Source: Aspidapion aeneum (taxonomy: Eukaryota > Arthropoda > Insecta > Coleoptera > Brentidae). Taken from it: a stretch of DNA of 64,000 nt. The DNA is taken from the NCBI GenBank assembly GCA_963576565.1, contig OY755038.1, positions 62,787,077 to 62,851,076 on the forward strand, written 5' to 3'. The notes under the pieces are model-generated. The model worked only from the letters and a program-made list of their open reading frames with translations, searched no databases and was not told where the DNA came from. The translations under genes and the position numbers were made by a program. This document shows, piece after piece, positions 55,441 to 64,000 of the stretch (positions within the stretch are counted from its first letter, which is position 1; each line of letters starts with the position of its first letter).

Positions 55441-55608
55441 CACATACGTACAGGTAAAGTTACATAAAAGCTTGTAAAAAAGTTAGAGATCCGAAATTTC
55501 TAACTCCGACATAGTGCTGACCTCAACTCCGACATAGTTTTGACCTGAATTCCGTCATATGATGAAATAGATGCTAAAAATAATCTATAACAAATACAAG
55601 TAACTTTT

Positions 55609-57356
55609 ATTGTACTAAATCCAGAAATAGTAGCAGAAAGGTTAAATCAATACTATATTGAAAGTGTATAAATAATTATTGGCTCAATACCAAATACAAC
55701 TTCAGACATTTTTAAAATTCAAGTTAATGAAAACACATTGAGCGAATTTAATGAGATTACATTAAATCAGTTAAATAGTAAAATATCAAAATTAAAATCA
55801 AACAATAATAAAACAGAAATAATGAATAAAGAATTACTGAAAGAAACTTTTCTAGTTATAGGTTATCAACTACTAAATCTAATAAACACATGTTTAAAAA
55901 ACGGTGAAATTCCGGATGAATTAAAATACTTTCAACTATAACCCCTGTACTGAAAATAAAAAACACACAAAAATATGACGAAATGAGACCAATTAATGTT
56001 TTATGGGACATCGAAAAATTATTAGAGGAGTGGTTTACGAGCAATTTTTAGAATTTATAGATGACAACGAAATTTTAGTATCTCAACAATCAGGATTTAG
56101 AAAAAAATATTCAACAGAAATTGCCGTTCAGTATGTAGTGGAAAATTGGAGGAGGTGTTTTGAAACAAATGAAATAGTTATTGGGATATTCTTAGATTTT
56201 AAAAGGGCCTTTGAAACAATTGATAGCGAGAGACTTCTACAAAACTTTATAAATATGGATTACGAGGAAAAGTTTTGGAATGGTTTAAAAATTATTTGTT
56301 TAACAGAAAACAACGTACTAAAATAATAAACACACTATCATCAAAAAAAGAAATCAAAATTGGGGTACCTCAGGGAAGTAAATTGGGGCCATTATTATTT
56401 AATCTTTACATAAATGATTTACCATCCATTTTAAAATATAGTTTAATTCAGATGTTTGCGGATGATACGTTAATTTACTTAAAAGGCAATTCTTTGGAAC
56501 ATATTATTAATTTATTAAATTCTGACTTAAAATTAGTTTTAAATTGGTTAAATACAAACAAATTAAAGTTAAATGTTAATAAAACGAAATGTATGACAAT
56601 AAATTTGAAAAGTAATCCATTAAATTTAGAAATTCAAATAAACAATGAAAAATTGGAAATCGTGAATTCATTTAAATATCTAGGAATTATAGTAGACTCA
56701 AAATTAAAGTTTAATTTATACTACGATAATATCATCTCGAAAATAGCAGCATAAATTGGATATTTATATAAGTCATTATTTATCATTTTTCTCAAAAAAA
56801 TGTATATATAACACAATAATTTTGCCATATTTTTTGTGTTGCTCAACTATTTTATATTCAGCTAATGAAGACATTCTGGAAAAATTACAAATTTTACAAA
56901 ATCGTGCAATGAGAATAATTTTAAATGCAGATAAATATACCAAAATAAAAACAATGTTAAAGAAATTAAACTGGCTAAATGTAAAAAATTTAATATTTTA
57001 TAATGTTCGTATTTTTATTTATAAAATTAATAATAATTTACTACCAGATTCATTAAAACAATTTATAAATCAAAATTATAATTATCATACTTACAATACC
57101 CGGACAAAAGAAGATTTTCAAAAGGCTTGAGTGAATATAATAAATTAAAAGTGTCAATTAAAAATGAACCAAATTTAAAAAAATTTAAAAAAAGTATAAA
57201 AAAATATTTATTTTCAATACAATTTATATAAAGTAATTAAATTTTATTAATATAGTGTTAGTTTATACCTATTTATTTATTTGTTTTATAAATTTGAATA
57301 GTTAATTTAAGAAAAAATTGTAGCAAATATGCTAAATAAAAGCTTAAAACAAAAAA
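55609..57356 (+). mobile_element. 5'-truncated LINE with 11-bp target duplication
   Basis: 1748 bp flanked by AAGTAACTTTT on both sides (55598-55608 and 57357-57367). The 3' end has AATAAA (57335-57340) and an A-rich tail. Truncation at the 5' end is normal for target-primed reverse transcription. Coding content is described separately (55700-57130). Confidence 0.88.
55700..57130 (+). pseudogene. LINE reverse transcriptase, jockey/CR1-like
   Basis: Non-LTR reverse transcriptase read over three frames. Motifs in order: ISKLKSNNNKTEIMNKELL (55785-55840), QQSGFRKKYSTEIAVQYV (56084-56140), GIFLDFKRAFETID (motif A with catalytic Asp, 56183-56225), GVPQGSKLGPLLF (56362-56400), QMFADDTLIY (motif C, catalytic FADD intact, 56449-56480), then the thumb region through NRAMRIILNADKYTKIK to a stop near 57128. 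Lesions: stop near 55939, frameshift near 56270, stop at 56752-56754. The N-terminal endonuclease is absent. AT-rich codon use matches the surroundings. Dead copy. Confidence 0.85.
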
Positions 57357-57367
57357 AAGTAACTTTT

Positions 57368-58430
57368 CTTACATAAATTCATAAAATATTTTTAGGAGGA
57401 ACTCAGTACGCACGAAAAAATATAGAATTTTTAGTTGTTCGTACAATTAGACGGAACGCCTAATGGGTTCGTCAATAAAATATTTTTATTACCACTTCAA
57501 ATACGTTGTTTAAAAACCCAAAAAACCTAATTACCAAATTTTGTGGTAGTATATGTCTGTGTGTCAGTATAACTGTTCTAGAATTATATGTCTGACTGTA
57601 ACAAAAAATTCGCTAACCTATAACTGTGGTTTTCGAAATAATAATTAATAGTTTTTAGTGGTGTAGAGCCTAGTAAGGTATTTATTTCTTACAGTAAACA
57701 GAATATTTGGAGGAAAAATTCTGGATAGGTTGGTATTTTTCGTAAGATATGAAAAGGCCTCCTTCATAATCGAGCAAACGTGAAAAATCACAACCTGAAA
57801 GCCGTCATTGTCGTGTCCTGAATTCCGACACCCAAATTCATCACAGATTTTAAATAAGTAGAGTATAAAAAACATATGACGGTATTTGAAATTGAAAAAA
57901 TTTGATTTATTGTAGGTTTTATCATCTTAGATTTTTTGTCTTTAGGTGGTTGTTAATATGGAAAAAACTGAACTTTAAAAAATTTTTTGCCCACCAGAAC
58001 TTTGTCACCATTATCTTTTAAAAAAATAAAATAATCGGAAAGTCGTCATAATCCCACAGCCTGAATTCCGACACCTTGAATTTAAGACACATTTTTAGAG
58101 AAAATAGCTCAAAAAGCCTGTGACGGAATTTGGGATTTAGAAACTATGATTCTGATTTAGATGTATTTCTCGCCTTTTAATAAATGTAGGTATAAAAAAA
58201 AACTAATTCCAATAGACATTGTTTTTGTTGGGAATTCCGTCACTCCTGTCGGATTTCCGGCTCAATGCTTTTTTATAACCCAAACCCCGCCACCCACTTT
58301 TTATTGAAAATAATCGAAAAAAGAAGGAAATTTTTGGTTAAAAACTTTTCTACGAACATTGGTTTAGTAAAAAATATAAATATGTCAGGTACTAATATAA
58401 TAAAGTACCTAAAATCTTAGATTAAATGAG
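57368..58430. repeat. Diverged tandem units with gaattccgaca phrases
   Basis: Two diverged units of about 250 bp (57775-57900 and 58035-58150) each contain a cgtcat phrase, cctgaattccgacacc, a run of As and a tgacggaatt/tgacggtatt phrase; a partial third is at 58230-58260. No coding sequence. 57368-57770 shows nothing apart from a CTGT-like patch near 57555-57600. Confidence 0.5.
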
Positions 58431-58570
58431 TACGTGCAAGTGGCTTTCCTTATTATAAAATGCGACGTTCCGCTTCGACACTTGACGCACGACTAAAAGA
58501 ATGTTTCGCGCGCAGCTTCCTTTTAAACAATACAGCTGAAGTTTGCGCACAGTGTTGCAATAGTTATTTA

Positions 58571-58693
58571 AACAACAAGGTTTGAAAACGACTCTTTGCA
58601 CACGATCGAGACAGTTTGGTAGACCGAGCCGAAGGCGAGGTCTACACGTCGAGGGAGTGTGCAAAGAGGTTTTCAAACGAGTTTTTTACAATA
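58571..58693. repeat. Hairpin with gtttgaaaacgactctttgc arms
   Basis: Left arm about 58580-58601 pairs with 58656-58679 (gtgtgcaaagaggttttcaa). The loop contains a small palindrome, gaccgagccgaaggcgaggtc split as GACC...GGTC around CCgaaGG (58620-58641). The flanks are GC-richer than usual here, with repeated gtgcgcaaa phrases at 58910-58975. Origin unknown. Confidence 0.6.
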
Positions 58694-59154
58694 TTTTTTA
58701 TACGACTGCTAATAAAGAAAGAAAAATCAAATTTTAATTTAACTTGTTTTTATTTCCGACATTTTTACAACAAAACTTTAAAAATTTTTTGACGTATCTA
58801 ATCAACATAACATACGAGCAGTGACGGTTGCTACGGAACTAAGCCAACTTATATTGATGGGTGACAACAACAAAAATCACAATGACGGGAGACCCGTATG
58901 CAGAAATGACATAGGCGTGCGCAAAAATGACATAAGCGTGTGCACAACGTTTTGCACACAGCGTGCGCAAAATGCCATTTTTATATCGTGTTCTCTATGC
59001 GCAAAACCCCCTTTTACAAGACAGTCGTATAAAAAATATATAGGTGAACTGATAAAAGTGTTTTTTTGGAATTCCATTGAAGAATTAGCTTAATAATTCA
59101 AAAAATGTCTAAAAAGTGACGGAATTCGGGTTGAGTACGGTTAGTCTGCATTTT

Positions 59155-59678
59155 TGCAAATAATTATTTATAGTTAATAAAGATTTTTCTTCACTGTTAA
59201 GATGACACCGTATATTTACATCAAATTTACAAATAAATTAAAAAAAAAAATAATCTGATTAAGTCGGTGTGCAGAATTTGATAGCTGAGCGCTATATTTT
59301 ATGTGTTAACTTTTGGACGAGTTGGCATTGACTAACCGTTTTTTAATTATTGTTTGGGATGATGTTACCAAGATTGAATTCCAATATATAAAGCACTTTT
59401 TATAATACCTAATATTGGTTCGTAGTTAATAAAAACAAAAATTATTACATTATTTATGAATTTTAAAATTTCTATCTATAAATTTTTGTATCTAGTATTG
59501 ATTATTTCTATAGTTTTACAAACTCTAAATCAGCTCCTAGGGGTGGTGCTAAAGTTTGATACTATTTTAGGCCGAATGCTATGATTACACGGACTAGGTT
59601 TCCAATAAAAAAATTTCGTTTAAAATTTTTGTGAGACAAAACTCTTGCACGTTAGCCTTACTCAAATTTAGGCAGTTA
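59155..59678. other. No recognisable feature
   Basis: AT-rich spacer between the composite region and the next HINE copy. Confidence 0.55.
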
Positions 59679-60271
59679 TTAGCTCACACATATACTATAG
59701 TAGTGTGAGCTATGGTGATCCTAATTTTTTCGAGAAAAAAAAAGTTGCTCCGATTTCAAAAAATTTTATATATCTTTGCGTTTCAGATGATTTTGAAACT
59801 TTTTTGTTGCGCCGTCTGTCTGTCTGTGTGTCTGTATGTCTGTCTGTAACGACCAACGCGCATAACTCAAAAACCGCTTGGCCGATTTTAATGAAATTTG
59901 GTACCTAGGCTGGGTCTTGGGTCGAGATGGTCTCATGTAAAAATGAACAAAATCGACTGAACACAAGCCAAATAAAAGGGTGGGGGTAGATTTCAAAAAT
60001 TAGAGTTTACGTGAAAATGTGGCGTGTGTGATATCAAACCAAAGGTAATTGGGTCCGGAGTTAAACAAAATACATTTTAGTTTTTGTTTTTTTTATGGTA
60101 GATTTCAAAAATTTGAGTTTGTCAAAACATGGCTTGTGTGGTATTAAACGAAAGGTAATTTAGTCTGGAGTTGAATAAAATATATATCAGTTTTTAGTTA
60201 TATTAGCTCACACGTACACTATAACTAGAGTACCTAGTGTGAGCTTAGGGGCCAGTATATTGGCAGAGTAT
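59679..60271 (-). mobile_element. HINE/DINE-like element, minimal CTGT array
   Basis: 593 bp, same orientation as 50007-50783. Terminal hairpins at 59681-59711 and 60207-60246, CTGT array of only about 35 bp (59814-59848), two tandem units instead of three, and the GGCAGAGTAT terminus. The smallest array of the family in the window. The short frames here (59705-59908, 59766-59996) are not genes. Confidence 0.75.
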
Positions 60272-60342
60272 ATAACTCGTAAGTGTATTAAAAAATAAAC
60301 TTCAGAAAGTCGGGCTAAGTCTATAATAGACTTCGTACTTAA

Positions 60343-62190
60343 ATAGAGGAAAAAAGGAAATTATATCACACCTACTTATCCCAAAAGACAGATAGAAGCA
60401 GACAAGAATACAAAATCGCGCAATCAAAGGTGAGAAGAATGATCAGTGATAAGAAAAATCATTCGTGGACGCAAAAGTGCCAGAAAATAGATTCTTACTT
60501 AGGAGGTAGGAGAAGTACCGAAAGCTGGAAAACTATAAGATCGATTAAAAAAGAAACATGCAGAGATATCATTTCACCAATACCAGACAAAGAATGGGAT
60601 GAGCATTTTAAAAAACTTTTAACTGAAGATAGAGCAGAATTCAAGGAAGACGCAAGAGACAATATAATTAGAACGATGGGATCTCCAGTACCCCTCACAA
60701 TCTCTGAGGTCAAAAACGTGTGCACAACCTTAAAAAGCGGTAAATCTGCCGGACCCGGAAATATCCCAGCCGAACTTATTAAATATGGCACTGAAGAACT
60801 GTTTTGGAGATTACGGAATCTTTTCCAAAAATATTTAAATGGAACTGTAGTCCCAACTGAGTGGAAAACGTCATATATATCCACAATACACAAAAAAGGA
60901 AGGAAAGATATATGTGACAATTATAGAGGTATATCTGTGACTAGTACGCTAAGCAGAATATACGGTAAAATAATAAGAAATAAAGTAGAGAGCGAATATA
61001 AAGACATGGAGGCAGAAGAACAAGCTGGTTTCAGGGCGGGTAGATCGACTTCAGATCACCTCTTTTGTATAACCCAAGTTATTGAAAAGAAAATGGCATA
61101 CGGTCAAGAGCTGCATCTGCTTTACGTGGATCTGCAGAAGGCATATGATAGTATACCACTAAATCTGCTTTGGAAAGCGTTGGAAAACACAAACATAAGC
61201 GTACAACTAATTAAGGCCATCCAAGAGTTATACCGCAATAGTAAGGCAAAAGTTAAAATAAAAGCAAAACTAACCAAAGGCTTTCAAGTAAATAAAGGTC
61301 TTAAACAAGGTTGCTGTATCTCGCCTACGCTCTTCAAGATATACTTGGAACAAGTCCTTAAAGTATGGAAGAGAAAATGCCAAAACATGGGAATTCCGTT
61401 GGACGAAACCACCTTGTATACTTTATGTTTCGCCGATGATCAGATAGTGGTGGCTCAGGATTATGACGACCTCGAATATATGACACGAAAACTAATAGAA
61501 GAGTACAATAAGTGGGGACTAGAGGTTAATCTCAATAAGACAGAGTATATGTGTATCGGTGGAATGAAACAGGATCTAATCTTAAATACCGGGCAGCGAA
61601 TTCACTCCTGTGATGAGTATAAATACTTAGGTCTAAAAATTACAGCTGACGGAACACTAGACAAAGCTATAAAAGATCGAAACGTACAAGGAAGAAAAGC
61701 AATAACTTTATTAAATGGAATAATTTGGGACCAAAGTATATCAAAACATAACAAAAAGCTTATATATAACACCATTATAAAAAGTATTATTACATACGGC
61801 TCAGAAGTATGGCCAATCAAGGATAGAACAGAAAAAATGCTTTCCGCTACGGAGATGGACTATTGGAGAAGAGCAGCAGGGAAATCAAAAAGAGAAAGAG
61901 TTACAAATCAAAGAATAAGAGAAATTATGACAGTGGGTGAACGTACTTTAGTGGATGATATAAGAACAAAACAACTGGTGTGGTACGGACATGTACAAAG
62001 AATGAATGATGAAAGACTACCTAAACAAATACTACAATGGAAACCAACTGGCCGAAGAAAACGAGGACGGCCAAGGAGAAGCTGGAGAGAAGGAATAGAC
62101 AGTGAAATAAGAATAAGAGGCCTAGATGATGAATTATGGGCAAACAGAAACGAGTGGAGATTGGGTATCGGAAGACGTAGAACGTTGTGA
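60343..62190 (+). CDS. LINE reverse transcriptase fragment, long open frame
   Basis: 616 codons without a stop; the frame is open from 60343, the first ATG is at 60439, and no true start is expected because the 5' part (endonuclease) is truncated. Numbering residues from 60430: GPGNIPAELIKYG (108-120), NYRGISV (164-170), EEQAGFRAGRS (196-206), VDLQKAYDSI with catalytic Asp (233-242), GLKQGCCISP (290-299), FADD with catalytic Asp pair (334-337), then thumb and a basic C-terminal region with GRRKRGRPRRSW near the end. The product would copy LINE RNA at the target site but lacks the nuclease to open it. A (TA)n-like tail follows the stop (62199-62213). The intact RT core suggests a fairly young insertion. 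Clade not assigned. Confidence 0.85.
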   Translation: MEEKRKLYHTYLSQKTDRSRQEYKIAQSKVRRMISDKKNHSWTQKCQKIDSYLGGRRSTESWKTIRSIKKETCRDIISPIPDKEWDEHFKKLLTEDRAEFKEDARDNIIRTMGSPVPLTISEVKNVCTTLKSGKSAGPGNIPAELIKYGTEELFWRLRNLFQKYLNGTVVPTEWKTSYISTIHKKGRKDICDNYRGISVTSTLSRIYGKIIRNKVESEYKDMEAEEQAGFRAGRSTSDHLFCITQVIEKKMAYGQELHLLYVDLQKAYDSIPLNLLWKALENTNISVQLIKAIQELYRNSKAKVKIKAKLTKGFQVNKGLKQGCCISPTLFKIYLEQVLKVWKRKCQNMGIPLDETTLYTLCFADDQIVVAQDYDDLEYMTRKLIEEYNKWGLEVNLNKTEYMCIGGMKQDLILNTGQRIHSCDEYKYLGLKITADGTLDKAIKDRNVQGRKAITLLNGIIWDQSISKHNKKLIYNTIIKSIITYGSEVWPIKDRTEKMLSATEMDYWRRAAGKSKRERVTNQRIREIMTVGERTLVDDIRTKQLVWYGHVQRMNDERLPKQILQWKPTGRRKRGRPRRSWREGIDSEIRIRGLDDELWANRNEWRLGIGRRRTL

Positions 62191-62213
62191 AACCGATAAA
62201 TATATATATATAT

Positions 62214-62469
62214 ACTTAAACCCTGGCTAAGTCCTTTAGTGGCGAGGCAATTAGAAAAAATTCAATTACGATGTGTATTGATTAAAAAAGCATCTTCCTA
62301 CAAAATTATTATACAATGTATTTTTTTGACAAAGTACAAAGGGGTAAAGTGAACCAAGGACGCCGGTGTTTCGGAAAAAGGCATTTCCATCCTAAGCGTG
62401 ACTTGCCTGACTATACCAAATCAAACCGATACAAGTTAAAGCAAAAAGAATGAAAAAATAGGTAAAAAC
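62214..62469. other. No recognisable feature
   Basis: Short AT-rich spacer after the LINE; no target duplication could be identified with confidence. Confidence 0.5.
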
Positions 62470-62700
62470 TATTTATTCATTCGACGAGTGAAACCACAGC
62501 AAACCAAGAAAACTTTGCTACCATCGTGTCCACGTCGTCAGTTTTGAACCGAAACCAATGAGTTAACAAAGTATAATTCTAATTTTATACTTTGTTGACT
62601 TATTGTTTTTGGTTCCGACCCGACGCCGACGCCGACGCCGTAGAGTGATAGCATGGTCTGGTTGAACTGTGACATAATGTCTTTCTTCCTTATAGTCCAG
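62470..62700. mobile_element. Hairpin MITE-like element
   Basis: Two facing arms: gaaccgaaaccaatgagtta with acaaagtataat (62546-62579), and the inverse around 62583-62616 (atactttgttgac, attgttttggttcc). Similarity weakly extends outward (gctaccatcgtgtccacg against the inverse of gtagagtgatagcatgg). A (GCCGAC)n run of about four units lies at 62618-62640. No coding capacity. Confidence 0.6.
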
Positions 62701-64000
62701 TGGACGTTGTCGTCCTGCCATGGACTTTTTTTATTCTTCTTGATTTTTTTTTGGTTGGGTTAGGAATTAAACCATGTTTTTTAAACAATTTTCCAAAACG
62801 TTGTTTCTCAAAATCTATGAACCTTAGTTTTGTTTTAAACTTTATAGTATACCTATACCAGAAATGAAGTTATGTCAAACTAAATGACATTGCGTTTAGT
62901 TTCAACTGTATATTTTCCCTGTAAGATACAATCCTTCTGAAAATATGGTTACTAATTTATTGCTTTATTACCACCAATGTATTTTTAACATAGGAGCTTT
63001 TAAATATATTTTAACCAAGAAAATTATCTTTTATAAAGTAAAATAAATTATAAGGTTTTTTAGTCGTGACAACACATTTTTAACTCTATAATTTATTACT
63101 AATGCTTATAAATTAGGAGATGACAAAATATGTTTATACTTTTTTAAAAAGCTAATATTTTTTCGCTTCTGTGGCAAAACCTATTTGATATGAACTATTT
63201 TAATACAGAAACATTGGCCCATTAAATTATAATCAAGTAAAATCTCTACTCAACAATTTAAATTAATGACCACTTACTCAAATGAGCAAACCTTGTCCAA
63301 GCTCGTTTCCTTGTAATACATTATTATATGACTAAAGCTCCGTAACTTCCAGCGTTACGTCTTCCTGAGAAAATAACCCCTTAACAAGGGTCTTAGCACG
63401 ATCCGTCGTGAAACACAATACACCTGTTAAAGCTCCAAATTTCCCTAGGTAATTTGGCGTCTTATAGAAAGGCAACTTTAGCTGTTAATACTACATTCTT
63501 AAAAAAATTTCCAAAATTGGACATAAAAGTTATGAGTTTATGAACATATAAATAAAATACCATATTTATACATAAATGACATGTTATTATATTCATATTA
63601 TAAGTATGTGAAAAGTGGTTGCAAATGTATTGTAATTTTGTTTAAATTTTATACTCAAAATTATTAAACAACTATAGTTAAGTTCCATCACGCCGTTTGA
63701 CAGTCATAAAACCGTCCGAAAATTCCAATTTGCGTTCCAGGTCGACGTTGTACTGTTATCATCAGGCCACTTAAACCGGTTTCGGACTCCTCCGAAATAC
63801 TAGGAGGATAGGCGCATTAGAAATGTTTGCATTTCACTCTTTTCTTTGTCTGTGTTTATCATATGTTGCACAGGAAAAATTGTATGTAAATTCTTATCCA
63901 CTTCGTGACAACACATTTATAGTTTACATCACCTGAGATAAAAATATACCATATAATTAGAAAAAACTTAGATTTGTTTGAGAAAATTCAAAAAACAGTG
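62701..64000. other. No recognisable gene
   Basis: AT-rich to the window end. No frame, repeat border or RNA gene could be supported. Confidence 0.5.

Larger units (their letters stand above)
53664..59154. mobile_element. Composite region with inverted CCGAATTCCGTCAC termini
   Basis: The left border (53666-53697) contains ACCGTAGTCGACCCGAAT followed by TCCGTCACTTT. The right border (59117-59146) is its inverse with two mismatches (ACCGTACTCAACCCGAAT). Inside, shorter versions of the same phrase (gaattccgacac, gaattccgtcat, gtgacggaatt) occur at about 55500-55560, 57800-57885, 58060-58125 and 58232-58245. Other contents: a foldback (53855-54392), a 270-bp minisatellite (54430-55440), a LINE insertion (55609-57356) and a hairpin (58571-58693). 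No target duplication is clear, so unity of the 5.5 kb is an inference. Confidence 0.45.

Overview
This is an AT-rich eukaryotic window, almost certainly from an insect. It has no operons or bacterial signals, carries BEL/Pao, mariner, hAT and several non-LTR elements, and holds a spliced exon of an arthropod-type immunoglobulin cell-surface protein. I cannot name the species; a repeat-rich beetle-like genome is only a guess. No complete host gene is present. Two spliced host exons are supported, both on the minus strand: an Ig-domain exon (37725-37876, Sidestep/nephrin-like) and a possible chemoreceptor-like membrane exon (48615-48941). Nearly everything else is mobile DNA, much of it nested.

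Layout. 735-1515: small foldback structure containing an inverted repeat with a hammerhead-ribozyme-like core. 2024-6045: short-TIR DNA element (7-bp target duplication) split by a Helentron-type (HINE/DINE-like) element, which itself contains a 2.8-kb pure AGAC tetranucleotide array. 5841-15864 and 18340-28317: two nearly identical copies of a 10-kb segment in direct orientation, separated by a second, 2.5-kb AGAC array. Inside each copy are two short-TIR elements, a hAT element with a second hAT-like element nested in it, two LINE tails, a dead LINE reverse transcriptase and the left part of a foldback element. 27203-30105: that LINE continues, split by the foldback element and by a second inverted-repeat element. 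30111-31136: a 1-kb TA-flanked inverted-repeat MITE.

31-41 kb: low-information sequence, two relics of one Tc1/mariner-like element in opposite orientation, a 125-145-bp minisatellite, the Ig exon, a mariner transposase relic, and a second foldback element whose core matches the first but whose arm repeats are unrelated. 41452-47895: a BEL/Pao retrotransposon on the minus strand with LTRs, a CACGGG target duplication and many lesions, inserted into an older inverted-repeat element. 50007-50783 and 59679-60271: two more HINE copies with short CTGT arrays. 53664-59154: a composite region bounded by matching inverted CCGAATTCCGTCAC termini, holding a foldback, a 270-bp minisatellite and a 5'-truncated LINE with an 11-bp target duplication. 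60343-62190: a long open LINE reverse-transcriptase fragment.

The most interesting signals are: (1) a foldback family with a conserved core and about 45-bp module but element-specific, unrelated arm arrays; (2) the 12.5-kb direct duplication whose novel junction lies at the edge of an AGAC array; (3) one HINE family whose internal tetranucleotide array ranges from about 35 bp to 2.8 kb; (4) hammerhead-like motifs inside inverted repeats. The huge open frames over the AGAC arrays are not genes. All nucleotide reading was by eye; no alignments or database searches were run.
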